This document shows, piece by piece, positions 11,895-22,997 of a stretch of DNA of 64,000 nucleotides. The position numbers and the translations under genes are program-made. Below the pieces are notes generated by a model. The model did no database searches, was not told the DNA's origin, and worked only from the letters and a program-made list of their open reading frames with translations. Each line of letters starts with the position of its first letter. Within the stretch, counting starts at the first letter, position 1. The DNA lies in NCBI GenBank assembly GCA_021613535.1, contig CP075494.1, positions 2,852,001 through 2,916,000 of the forward strand, read 5' to 3'. This DNA is from Adineta vaga (lineage: Eukaryota > Rotifera).

Positions 11895-13146
11895 TTAATT
11901 CGGTTCAATACGTTGATGACGATCATACCATGGAATTTCACACTTCGAGACAGAATATATAGTCTTTATTAGTTCTCGACGAAATGTAGGCGATGTTAAT
12001 GTATATAAATAAAATGACAATGTCGAATATGTATAAGCAAGAGTTTCGGTTAAATATTGAGCAAATGATTCGATAGATTTTCGATCGCTTGTCTTGTTAT
12101 TGAGATTGGACGTAAAAGCGCTATATACTAAGAAAGTCGTCCAAGGTATTGTTAAGATAATATAAAAAATGGTTTGAATAAATAACATAATCAATGTTTG
12201 CCGATCACGTACTCTAACTATACGATCTGCTGCCGTTTCACTTACTGCATTACAGTTATTTTGACGACGTTTGCGTTTATATTTAAGATTATTTCTAATG
12301 AGCACAGCACATGTAATCATAATTAATGGTGGAAGGATGCCACCAAGTATAATTGTAAAAATACTACGTACATTGCGACAGTAACAGGAGACCAAACACA
12401 TAGACCTCCATCAATTGTATGAAAAATCAAATTATGTACAGGTAATATGATCCAAATGATTGCAATAATTAATAGAACGCGATAAGCAATGTATAGCCTG
12501 GAAAATTCTCGTGCGCGAACATTAACTGATGATGATGCATATCGATCAATACAAGCCATAGCCAAACACCAACGATATGTCATTGTAGCAGATTGACCAA
12601 AATAGACACGTGCTTTACAAAATTCATATATATTATTCGGATCCGGATGATATGCAGAATGGGCACGTGATATCAGTCCGAAGGACATCGCAATAAGCAT
12701 CGCTATAGAGCCCCCAGAAAATCTATGACAAAAGAAAAATTCATAATCAATCCTCATTAATTCCAATTCTCAGATATGCCCATTGCTGTGTTTTTCGTCT
12801 GCGCAAATAGAATAATTGAATACTTGAATTCAAATTTCGAGTATTGCACATATGGATTCTGGAGGCAACTAAAATATACTATGGTCAATCTATTAATGTA
12901 ATATACGAAAATCGATCGAGCACTTTCTTTCTTATTGTTTCGAGAACAACTTTCATACTTATTTTAACTTGATTCCAAAGTATACTTACATATGCAACAG
13001 GAAATATTTCGAAATCGTTTTCTTAAAAACAGTAAAATATTAAGTAAAGACCCACTTATACCAAATGTTAAAATTATTGGACAAAAATAACGATTCATTT
13101 GTGTTTGAACTGTCGATAGAATGATGTTCAATGACATTATAAACAA
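11895..13146 (-). pseudogene. Rhodopsin-like GPCR with a frameshift
   Basis: Two exons on the reverse strand, 13146-12986 and 12722-11895. Splicing GTAA|gtatac to catag|A gives a continuous TM1-TM2 region (ISCCICKFSGGS). Recognisable parts are a TM3 end ACIDRY (DRY-type), the TM5 segment ILPPLIMI, a basic third loop, and TM6-TM7 ending in YLYTLTSPTFRREL. The TM1-TM5 frame and the TM5-C-terminal frame differ by one base around 12384, where one base seems missing just before SIFTII. The intron is 263 bp, longer than usual. It is either a young pseudogene or a sequencing or assembly error. If intact it would be about 330 residues and a plasma-membrane peptide-type receptor. Confidence 0.7.
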
Positions 13147-13576
13147 TTTGTTTTCTAAAATAACCTATAATAATCCAAAAAATATATATTAAAAAACTAT
13201 TCAAAACATAAAAACAAATATTTAGCTATGCATATCTTTTTTTCCGATTTAACTCAAATATTGTAGAGGGTATTACAGTGTCATTATAAAAACTATTCTA
13301 ATATATATATCTGATAAAGCTACTTAGTTTTTTGCATATCAGCCAACGTGATCATGTGCCGTCTTTATTACTATTCATTGATATATAGGCTATACACTCT
13401 CTTTCTGGTTAATGACGGACTATGGGATCTGCGGGCGACATGGTCCTCATGATTAATGTCGAACGGTTATTTGTTGAAAATTCTTGAGAACAAAAATCTA
13501 CCAGAACTATACAAAAACTAGATACTAATCTCTCTGGTTGTTAACATATCTGTAGTCCCCTGATTTCCTAAGATAG

Positions 13577-14349
13577 CTCGTTAGTATAATCTTGAGAGAA
13601 TAACCAACTGTTTATCAGTAATATATTTTTGCGTATTCAATTCTTGCAACTGAATATTACAGAAAAAAAACACTTATGCATCCACAATGAATACTCTGCT
13701 TAACTGCTTCTCTTTACATTAATTAAATAGTTTGCGAAATGAAAGCACGTACTTTGTGACTACGAACGATAAAAGTAAAAGAATGCACTTTAGAGAAATA
13801 TGAAAAAAAAGGAATTATCGAAAAACATTGATTGGTTAGAGTTCTTTTCAACAAACCTATCTTTCATCCAATTGTTATCAACCATCCGTATCTCTAAATA
13901 CATTTAATTGATAATGGCATTTTCTTTTCACAGATAGTTTAATGAAAAGAAATTTTTTTTCTGCTACGCTGATTACTGTTACATAGGGGACGGAGAAATA
14001 CTTCCATGCTCATCAATTGTTGTAATTTATTCTGGAAATAGTAATGACAAAAATGAATCAGAAAAACTGTCTCAGTAACTAAAATAATTGCGTGTCACAA
14101 GCGAGATTTTCCTGATTCATCTTTGTCATTACCATTTCTAGAATAAATTACAACTATTGACGAGCATGGAAGTATTTCTCTATCACCTATGCAACAGTAA
14201 TCAGCGTAGCAGAAAAGTAGAGTATACAGAAGATTCATTATGAATACATAAGTATTCTTTTTTCTGTAATATTCAGTTGAAAGAATTGAATAAGCAAAAA
14301 TTTATTACTGATAAAAAGTTGGTTATTCTCTCAAGATTATACTAACGAG
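13577..14349. mobile_element. 773-bp foldback/MITE element with long inverted repeats
   Basis: The left end CTCGTTAGTATAATCTTGAG is matched in reverse complement at the right end (to 14349), and similarity extends over about 115 bp. A second, inner pair of arms lies at about 13966-14080 and 14110-14215 (shared core GCATGGAAGTATTTCTC). Both pairs are imperfect and nest as one large hairpin. There is no coding capacity and no obvious target duplication. It lies between the receptor pseudogene and the UAS/F-box gene; bases 13147-13576 hold nothing I recognise. Confidence 0.75.
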
Positions 14350-14763
14350 TGTCCCAGAAAGAATGGGCCTCTCAGTGCTTTATCAATGTCTCAGTCAACT
14401 TTTATCGTTCAGAATTGATTTTTTCCAAAAAATTCTTCGTTCAAGTCTGTACAAAGCGTTTTAGTGTAAAAACTACCCTTGATATATTCTAGACTGAAAA
14501 TTTTCAGAGAGAAAAGGGACATATTTTGTAACAGAAGTTTCTAAGAAATAAATTCCTTTTTTTCTCTAATTGGATAGATACTTGGTCATGTTCATCTCAG
14601 TTTGTCAATGTTTTCAAGTATTCTGTCAAAAATCTGTGCTTGACATTTTCATTTGGAAATATAAAATGTATATGAGACATTTGTGTAGGTCGACGGACAC
14701 GCAAAATGGAGTTGAACAATGTTTATGATATGTGCACAATCCAGACCGAATTCACTAGTTTGA

Positions 14764-14823
14764 ATCTTGAGGGTGTAGGTGTCTTTATAATCGTCGATTA
14801 CACTCACATAAATTCCTCAAGAT
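14764..14823. repeat. Telomere-like hairpin element
   Basis: ATCTTGAGGGTGTAGGTGT at the left is answered by ACACTCACATAAATTCCTCAAGAT at the right in two pieces around an AT-rich loop. It is about 240 bp 5' of the UAS/F-box gene. The right arm has decayed more than in other copies. Confidence 0.6.
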
Positions 14824-15064
14824 TTATATTGTTTTTATAAATGAGAAGAAAACTTTGTTTTCGGCCAGATTCTTTCTTTGTCAATTTATTTTACTACTTG
14901 TGTACGGTTAGAATTCTAATCTTGAAAAAAAACAATTTAAAAAAGTCGCACATGCTTCTGTGGTAAAGCAAAAGGAAAAAACCAACACAACGTCATCTAT
15001 TTGTTTAAATGTCTATAAAAACATGAATGGATTTTTTTTTCTTCACAACAAATTTGTCGATATA

Positions 15065-16790
15065 ATGACAAGTGACGAAGAAGACTATGTATATGACATT
15101 TTTTTTGTTATCGATTTTCTTTCTGACAAAGTGATTTGTTTTCATAGGATAATGATGTGGAAATTAGTGATGATGATAATTGTGAAGATGATAAGATTCT
15201 TAGTCATCTTCCACCTTGTAAGTTATCTTAAATATATTTATTTATTTACTACAGTTTTATTTCAAGTTCCTGACGAAAATACCAATGAGAATATGGGTAA
15301 AGAATTGTTTAGTATATGTTTTCAACGACGTTATTATGAATGTCCATCATTTTATTCTGGTTTTCTTGCCGAAGCATTTCATATAGCTTTTAATTCATTC
15401 GATATTCATGAAGTTTGTTTAGAATTTTTCGTTATTTTTTTAATAAATATTTCATATGACATCGATTATTTATTTATTATATAGCGTCTTCCCCTTCTCG
15501 TTTATATTCATAATGACACAAGTTTATTCACAAATCCATTCTGTTCAAATACATTTTGTACATCGCATATTATCGAATATTTATTTGAAAACTATCTTAT
15601 TTGGCCATGGGATATTACATTAGAAACTAATAAAACTAGGTAAATGATTTCCTATAGGATATTTAATTCTATAATGAAATATTTCAATGTAGATTGATAC
15701 AAATTTGGATGGATATATTTTCTACAAATCCATTTCAAAATCTTTCCATCGAACAATATCCTATTCTTATTGGTATTACACGTTCATTTATCGGAGAACA
15801 AAATAGTTCATTAACATCTGAATATAATTTCAAAATATTACTTCAAGATAATCAATTACTACGTTTTCAACAATCATTATCTCGTGAAACATTATTAGAT
15901 GAATTAAAAATATTTAAAAAAGAATTCAATCAAAATGAAAGAATTTTAGTATGTTATAATTATTTTCTAATATTCTTGTTTTTATTCATTTCTTTATATA
16001 GTCGAATTGGAATAATTTTAGAATATTTGAACAATATCCAGATATTATTGATGAAATAATAAAATATTTACCTTTAAATGATATAATTAATGTATTTACT
16101 CCACAAATTCTGCATAAACTTTACAAAGATCAAGTAAAAGTACATGTACATCATCATCCTAATAATGAAGTTTTGAATAATTTGATTCGAAAACTTCATC
16201 CGGAACAAATCATTTCTTTAGATCTTCAATATCTTTCAACTTACTCAAAAATTCCATTCATTTCTTTATCGATGTATGCTGAACTTATTTCTTTAACTCT
16301 GATGAATTGTCAAAATATAAATCATATTATTGGATTACCTATGAATTTTCCAAACCTACGTCGTCTTTCTCTCAAATATGATTATAGCATTTGTCTTAGG
16401 TCAGTTCAACGACTATGGAATTCTTCTTTAGAATTAATTAATCGACTAGAAATTTCTTGTGCAGACTTATTTGATGATGGTGAGACATATGCACCGGAGT
16501 ATTCAACAAATAATTCAATTCAATATTTTTTACTCGATGTCAAACGTCATTCATTGAACTTATCATATTCTATAAAATTAACAATTGATTTTATCAAAAA
16601 CATGTTTAATCTTCGATATTTTTGGATTATAACGCAGAAAAATAATCAGAATAATATTTCTGATTTTTCTTTATGGATAAATTTGATACAAGAATGTCCT
16701 CAATTGAGAAAAGGTACGGTGTTTCAAGTTGATGGTTCATCGGAGAATAAACAAAAGAAAGTATTGGAAATTAAAAGATCAAATCAATAA
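15065..16790 (+). CDS. FAF1-type UAS domain fused to F-box/LRR-like region, 6 exons
   Basis: Exons 15065-15088, 15148-15217, 15267-15412, 15485-15639, 15693-15948 and 16002-16790 give 479 residues with consistent phases. Residues 1-30 are acidic. Residues about 35-215 match the UAS (thioredoxin-like) domain of FAF1: a FYSGFLAEAFHIAF segment, PLLVYIHND, NPFCSNTFC and WPWDIT. Residues about 218-250 (YPDIIDEIIKYLPLNDIINV) look like an F-box, followed by irregular leucine-rich repeats to the C-terminus. FAF1 normally carries UBA, UBX and ubiquitin-like parts and acts with p97 in protein degradation; no UBX domain is seen here. Likely role is a substrate adaptor in ubiquitin-dependent turnover (inference). 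An in-frame stretch upstream of 15065 means a slightly longer N-terminus is possible. Bases 14824-15064 hold no other gene. Confidence 0.8.
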
Positions 16791-17009
16791 CACCGATGTT
16801 AACTATTATTATGGTTTAATACTAACAGAACATTCTCTTCAACTCTTTTATGGTTTGTCCTTTTGTTGATATAAAAAAAAAGAAACATTATTTTTCTCTT
16901 GTTCTTGCACGATAGATGCGTTTTATTTGACTGAGAGTAAAAAATACGACGAAAAGTTTAGGAGTACCACATTTGTCTCCGTCTGTAGTCGTTCCTTTTC
17001 CTATTTCAT

Positions 17010-17068
17010 CTTGAGGGTGTGGGTGAGGATTCGTTCAAGTCAGTATCTCTATCTATCCACACCCTCAA
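17010..17068. repeat. Telomere-like hairpin 3' of the UAS/F-box gene
   Basis: Left arm CTTGAGGGTGTGGGTGAGG, right arm CCACACCCTCAA, loop about 28 bp. It starts 220 bp past the stop codon. The remainder of 16791-18011 is AT-rich intergenic DNA in which I see no gene. Confidence 0.7.
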
Positions 17069-18011
17069 ACGAATATTCTATTTCTTGAAAATATGAATTG
17101 TGATTTATGTTTTGTGTTCGCCAACAGTCGATTTTTCGAATACAATTTCAGCTATGAAACTTACATATAAAATTGAAGCTATCTTTTGGTCGATTCAGAT
17201 AAAGTACCTGATAAAAACCAGATCATTTCATGAATGTTTTGGTTGTTGCATGTCATCGAGTTCCTTCTCACGATATAATTATCTGTTTTCAAACAGGCAT
17301 TGTATTCATGTCATTTTCTTCTCCTTAATTATCGTTTCTTTCAATACGTAAAATAAATGAAATAAAATGTAATTTGAAGTTACGCATTTACTTAAAGCAT
17401 AATCATCTTCCTATTATCTGAACTATCTGATCAGTTTGTTCTCTAGATTGAAAAGATAATGTCTAAAAACGAAAATTCAATTTAATTTTGTCGATAACAC
17501 GGTATAAAGTGACTACTTCTTTAGTGGAACTTGCATATTTTTTCAAAGAAAGGGATCCTGTTACTAACTCACTATTAGCGTAAATGAACCGTATGAATTA
17601 CACATTTTAGTTCCAATAGAGCTATACTGAACACCTTGGATCAGCTGTCGTTTATATCTAAGTAGGACTATATTCTCATGTATTTTGTGGCATTCTAGGG
17701 CCGAGTGAATCGACTTACGATAAGCGATACTTTGTTGATTATAGTCTATTCAATCATTTGTTTCATATTCAAAGCAATGTTTAAGACTAGATGTCAATTG
17801 TAATATAAATACGTCATTGTCACAGCATGCTTATACAATATACTCATAAAAATGCAAAGAGAATTGAAAGTTAATTCTAGCGTAAATATAAAGGATATAA
17901 TCCAACCAACATTTATTTAGATTATTCAAAAAAATAAATAGAGCGAATTAAGAATGTACAGATAAGTATATATTGCATTTACTGTTACTTATTCATTTTA
18001 TCATCTTAACC

Positions 18012-18983
18012 ATGTCTTCACCATTTGCAGTCAGCTCGCTTACATCGTCTTTACTACAAACACAAAGATATCTATTTCAATATGGTGGACCAATTATTTT
18101 AGCTTTAGGTTCTATCAGTTGTATACTTTGTTCGATCATATTCAATAAAAAAACACTTCGCAAAAATCCATGTTCAATCTATATGATAGCATTTCAAATT
18201 TTTAATTTTACATATATTATTACAATTATATTACCATCTGTCTTATCTTACGGTTATAACATGTCATATATTGCAAATACATTACATCTTTGTCGATTTT
18301 CTATGTATATGACATACGTGTTAGATGTTCTAAGTCCTAGTTGTTTAATTTTGGCATCAATCGATCGAATTTTAGTTACATCACAAAATGCTTTAACAAG
18401 GCAACGAAGTACTTGTCGTCTCGCTTATATTAGTATTATTTGTGTTACATTAGTATGGTTCTTACTTCATATTCATACATTAATCTTCATGTCTGTTATT
18501 AGATTTGGATTCAATTTTGCACTTTGTTTTTCTTCATCTTTTACATATCTTACCGTTATAAATTATTATACATTGGTCAAAAGTATCATTATTCCATCAG
18601 TTTTGACAGGTTTAGGTGTTTTTGCAATAAGAAATGTTCGAAAATTAAATTCTAATAGAATTGCTCCTGAATCATCTGGAACAGTCTCTGGAAATCATCG
18701 CAATTTCCAATCAGTTCATGCGAAAGATCGTCAACTAATTCGTATTATTTTGATTGATATTAGCATTTTTGTTTTATGTACGTATCCATTAACAGCATCG
18801 AGATTATATCAACAAATTACTCAATATGATATGAAAAGTTATGATCAAACACTAGCAAATTTTTCAATTCAATACATATGTATATTTTTTAGTTATATAC
18901 CATATTGTATTGGATTATACAGTAAATTCATCGTATTAAAAACATTTCGAAAAGAAGCAAAGAACATGTTCTTATGTAAATAG
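18012..18983 (+). CDS. Rhodopsin-like GPCR (rotifer-expanded family), single exon
   Basis: 323 residues and seven hydrophobic segments. Family hallmarks shared with the genes at 30674 and 55229 are a first helix GGPIILALGSISCIL, then LRKNPCSIY before TM2, ILASIDRIL at the end of TM3 (replacing DRY), a KDRQLIRIILIDI stretch leading into TM6, and a short tail after a FIVLKTFRKEA motif. Cysteines in TM3 (LCRF) and loop 2 (ALCF) could form the usual disulphide. It is predicted to be a plasma-membrane receptor; the ligand is unknown. The start is the first ATG of the frame; the frame extends 39 bases further upstream without another ATG. Confidence 0.85.
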   Translation: MSSPFAVSSLTSSLLQTQRYLFQYGGPIILALGSISCILCSIIFNKKTLRKNPCSIYMIAFQIFNFTYIITIILPSVLSYGYNMSYIANTLHLCRFSMYMTYVLDVLSPSCLILASIDRILVTSQNALTRQRSTCRLAYISIICVTLVWFLLHIHTLIFMSVIRFGFNFALCFSSSFTYLTVINYYTLVKSIIIPSVLTGLGVFAIRNVRKLNSNRIAPESSGTVSGNHRNFQSVHAKDRQLIRIILIDISIFVLCTYPLTASRLYQQITQYDMKSYDQTLANFSIQYICIFFSYIPYCIGLYSKFIVLKTFRKEAKNMFLCK

Positions 18984-19263
18984 TTATTTAAAACTACTTT
19001 TTAACTCTATATGTTGACCAAGCTTTTCGTCAGTAAAATATATATATATATATATTATTCTTTTTCGTCCAAGAATGAAATTTCATTTCAAATTTTTTGT
19101 TGTTTGTTTTGCTAAATATATTATATCAAACTGAACCATTAATAATTTATTGTAATATATCAATTAACAAGAATATGATGTGAGATACTAAATATTTTTC
19201 CTTTTAGTCATACGATACACTTTCATCATCATCATTGACAAATGCATATCCAGCAACTAAAAA

Positions 19264-19316
19264 GAAGGGCGTGTGTGGGTTAAATTGAAACGCCGCTCTC
19301 ATCCACACTCAATTTC
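19264..19316. repeat. Degenerate telomere-like hairpin 3' of the GPCR
   Basis: GGGCGTGTGTGGGT at the left is partly answered by ATCCACACTCAATTT on the right. It begins about 280 bp after the receptor stop. Pairing is weaker than in other members, so membership is tentative. Confidence 0.45.
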
Positions 19317-19635
19317 TGTTGTTAACGATGCTGATTGTCTTCACGATATTTTTCTCTTCTTGTTCAAAATGGCGTTGGCAACGGCAAATCATTAGTCCGG
19401 TATCTGATGCATCAACGCATTCGAAAAGAAATTAGCAAGATACGCAGAAAATGGCGAGGAATTTAATATTTATTTGTATTACAATAGAATGATGATGGAT
19501 GTTATTTGTAACAAGTTTGAGAAAAATTAGGTTTAGAATCGATACTGATATGCAAAATAATCCAAATAATATTTATTTCCATAAAGTTTCACAATTCTCA
19601 ATGCACGAGTGCGACTGATACGAATATTTGATGTG

Positions 19636-20360
19636 GATTTGCTCAATTAGTATCTGCAATTGAGATTGTTCAAGGTCGGTTATTTTCTTCTCCGAATAAA
19701 ATATTAACATTTATCAATACTCGACTTTTGCCTTTAATATCATCAACCACACAATTGCAGATCAGTGACGAAGAACACCTATTTTACGAGCTGATCCACT
19801 GAATCTTATGTTAGCAGCATATGAAACCACATCAACATCGTTGCAATATGCAACTTATGAACTTGTGAGACATTCCAATATAATAATGATGAGGAGGAGG
19901 AAATAAGGAAATATCCTGATTATGACATTGTCTCACAAATGTCTTATATAGATATGATTGTTGCAGAAGTCTTGAGAATGCATCCTATCGCCAATTGACG
20001 TATTCAATGACGATAGCTATGGAAAACACTGTTGTATAAGGAATTACAATTGAGAAAGGTTTTTTAATATATGCTGATGTATATTCAGTACATTATGATT
20101 CGGAAATATGGGAAGCGCAAGATCTATATGTATTTTGTTCTGAGCTTGATCAAATAAAACGTCATCCTACTGCATACTTGCTATTTCGAACTGGTCCACG
20201 ACAATGTGTTATAGTATGAGATTTGCGCTGATTGTAATGAAGGTTTTACTAACAAGGTCACTTCGACAATATACGATACTATGTCTGGTGAACATATGAA
20301 AAGTAGCTTTATTATTCGTGATCGAACAGTTATTACACCAGAAGAAATCTTTGGTTTCTA
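19636..20360 (+). pseudogene. Cytochrome P450 (CYP3-like) pseudogene
   Basis: Fragments in several frames follow P450 order. The I-helix reads NLMLAAYETTSTSLQYATYE (oxygen-binding AxxTT type). The K-helix is EVLRMHPIA (from the ExxR region), then comes SVHYDSEIWE, and the haem-binding loop is FRTGPRQCV. A stop follows the K-helix, and a frameshift directly after the haem cysteine separates it from the L-helix (RFAL). No open frame joins the parts. In life these enzymes oxidise lipids or xenobiotics in the ER membrane. The N-terminal half of the gene was not found upstream. Confidence 0.85.
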
Positions 20361-20990
20361 GTTTTTTGTTTTGAATAGAAAGCTAAATTGATGTTTCTTC
20401 GACGATTGTCGAAAGTTTTCTTATTGATACAAATTTTGCATCGAAATCAGCAAATCGTATGAGATTATTTTGAGATTGATACCTACACCCTGCTCTAATA
20501 TTTTTCTATTTTTGTATATATGTGAACAATTCGGAAAAGTTACCAATCATTTTGAAATGCAGCCGACAAAACTAAAAATAAGTAATTCATTAAAGTTCGA
20601 CTTCAACAATAGCGAGTCAACATTGTTACTTATTCTATCTATTATAATAAATTTTGATTCGCTATTTCCATGCATAAATATTTGTCTCTGGTTGCATTGT
20701 TTTACATATGATTCTAAGATTGTAAACCAAAACTATACTCACTACAGTTTTCAATAATAACAAAGATAAGATCAATATGTAACTCCATTAAATATTTGTC
20801 GCTATAATATTAACCTCTACAGTATAGATACTTTCAAGATACTTGATAAATTTTATGATATTTGTTCCATTTACATACACGAGGAGAACGAAAGAAATAT
20901 TTAAGAGCTTTCTTCTAAATATGATTGTTCTTCAATCACGGAAACAAACATATCTATATACATCATACTTTTTTCAACCTTACGAGTAGG

Positions 20991-21044
20991 CTTGAGCCTG
21001 AGGATGTTATTATAGTATTATACTCACACCCACACCCTCAAGAT
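20991..21044. repeat. Telomere-like hairpin, left arm decayed
   Basis: The right arm is a clean ACACCCACACCCTCAAGAT; the left arm is degraded (CTTGAGCCTGAGGATG). It is located about 410 bp 5' of the membrane-protein gene. Otherwise 20361-21455 is intergenic: a 95-codon frame at 20470 has no recognisable features. Confidence 0.6.
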
Positions 21045-21455
21045 GGATATTATCCACTTAAATAACCATAGTGACTCAATTTTAAAGAAATAGCAAAAAC
21101 AGTTTTCTCTTAGGAAGTGATGTCATTGACATCTATAACAAAGTTTTTCCTACATTATATTTTTCATGAAAACAGAAAAATGAGTAAGAAACGTGAATAC
21201 AAACAGAACAAGAGATATATCACACAACCGAAGAACATGACAAAATGTAACTAATGATTTTGAAGTTCTCATTTATAATTGTACCTAAAAACAGATTTTA
21301 CCTACACACCAAGAACAAATATAGCATATCAAAACTTGTTTTCCACCAATTTCAGCAGACAATATAAAGGAAAAATAAAAACTTCTATTTCATCTTGACA
21401 AATCGATCGAACAAGATTCTAATGTGATTAATTCATTTGATTTTCTCCTCCAAAC

Positions 21456-22511
21456 ATGAGTAGTACAAGTTCCATACCACCTGATTATCAAAATGCCAAT
21501 CCGTTGCTTTACACATTTCGGGATTATCATACAGGAATTCAACCATATTTTATTTTACCAATACAATTTCTAATTTTTGATCTTTCATTACGTTTTTGGG
21601 ATAAAGCTATTTATGATACCTGGTTGTTACCAAGTGAATTTATTGAAATTAGACGAGATGAAGGTGTTGAAATGCCACCACCAAGACCGCCACCACCACC
21701 ACCATCACCAATACGACCACAGCTACCACGACGACTACAACAAACACAACGACGAATACGATTAATATTTGTCCCACGACACCAAAATGTTTTTAGTCTT
21801 TCAACACTTTTGTTCGCTCAAGACTATAAAAAACTTTCAATACAAACAAAAAAAACGAAACATATTCCAATATTTGATTTATATGATCTTCTGTTTTCTG
21901 TTGTACCGTTAGTTGCTCATGCTATTTGGTATTGTGTTATTCAATCTAATTGTATGTCGGGTGAAAATGCAACCCCATGGAATTGTTATAATCTTTTTGG
22001 TTATCGAATCTATAATTATATATTCAGTCCGTTTGTTAGTTTTAGTTTTAATTTTTTTTCAAAATTAATTTTAGCGATACAAAAACGAAGGCAAAGAATT
22101 TCTTTATTTGAAAGAAAACAGAAATGGAGAAGAATTGCAGTTATGATTATATTCTTTACAACTCTTATTTCTTCAATATTGACATTCCTTTTTGTTGGAG
22201 CATTAGTTCTTCCGTTTTTCTTTACAAATGCTTTACCAATGGTTATTATTTATGCATTTATGGTGATGACCTATGCATATATTCTCACAGTTATCAACCT
22301 TTTCCTAAAATTCTATACAACTGTCAGAGGAAGAGCATTTTCTCTCGAGGATGAAAATCTTAATTTCATTAAAAGACAAATGAAAAAACTTCACAATCAT
22401 CGGCAATTAGTTATGCAAGCTGGTATTCGATTATTTCCACTTTTACTCTCGATTTTATTCAATTTATCACAATTTTTTTTATTTTGGATCAGATTATTTG
22501 GGAGCGATTAG
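21456..22511 (+). CDS. Multi-pass membrane protein with proline-rich loop, function unknown
   Basis: 351 residues. A hydrophobic segment lies near residues 30-45. A loop of consecutive prolines (about residues 74-90) follows, then a basic stretch (RRLQQTQRRIR). Further membrane helices lie at about residues 140-165, 185-210, 228-250, 255-285 and 325-350. Cys-containing extracellular loop text (SNCMSGENATPWNC) carries a possible N-glycosylation site. I do not recognise the family. The frame closes shortly after a run of eight T (22473-22480). One base fewer there would lead into a coding-like tail (REAEKRDPTAYFGRA) ending at 22602. The true C-terminus is therefore uncertain. Confidence 0.65.
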   Translation: MSSTSSIPPDYQNANPLLYTFRDYHTGIQPYFILPIQFLIFDLSLRFWDKAIYDTWLLPSEFIEIRRDEGVEMPPPRPPPPPPSPIRPQLPRRLQQTQRRIRLIFVPRHQNVFSLSTLLFAQDYKKLSIQTKKTKHIPIFDLYDLLFSVVPLVAHAIWYCVIQSNCMSGENATPWNCYNLFGYRIYNYIFSPFVSFSFNFFSKLILAIQKRRQRISLFERKQKWRRIAVMIIFFTTLISSILTFLFVGALVLPFFFTNALPMVIIYAFMVMTYAYILTVINLFLKFYTTVRGRAFSLEDENLNFIKRQMKKLHNHRQLVMQAGIRLFPLLLSILFNLSQFFLFWIRLFGSD

Positions 22512-22667
22512 TCGCGAAGCGGAAAAAAGAGATCCGACTGCATATTTTGGTCGAGCGCAAAATTCATCGCAAATTGGTCATACAGTTTTAAGTTCAGTAT
22601 AAAAAGTTACTTCCATTCAAGACTGTTCTTTCGTATTTTTTTGTTTCAAATATCTTTGAATCAATCG

Positions 22668-22724
22668 TTGAGGGTAAGGGTGTGTGTGGATAAACAATAA
22701 AAATCTTCAACCACACCGTAAAGG
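22668..22724. repeat. Telomere-like hairpin 3' of the membrane-protein gene
   Basis: The left arm is TTGAGGGTAAGGGTGTGTGT and the right arm ACCACACCGTAAAGG. It begins about 155 bp past the annotated stop, or 65 bp past the alternative one. A lone C-rich half (CTCACCCACACCCGG) occurs at about 22984-22997. Confidence 0.6.
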
Positions 22725-22997
22725 TGGAAGTATGTTGTCAACAACTGATTTGCTTTATTTCGTATATGCAAGATTATTTTTCTTGTATTGTCAATGGTAT
22801 ATTCCTTTTCTTTTTACATCACTTAACTTATTACTCAATCGTGTAATCACTGCGTTAAAAGACGGAGATATCCAAGTTTGTTCAAACATTCAAAATAGTT
22901 AACATTTGTGAAATAGATACAAATTGCGTGAATATTTAATGATAATATGAAATGAAATTTGTCATCGTCGGTCATTATATAGTCTCACCCACACCCG

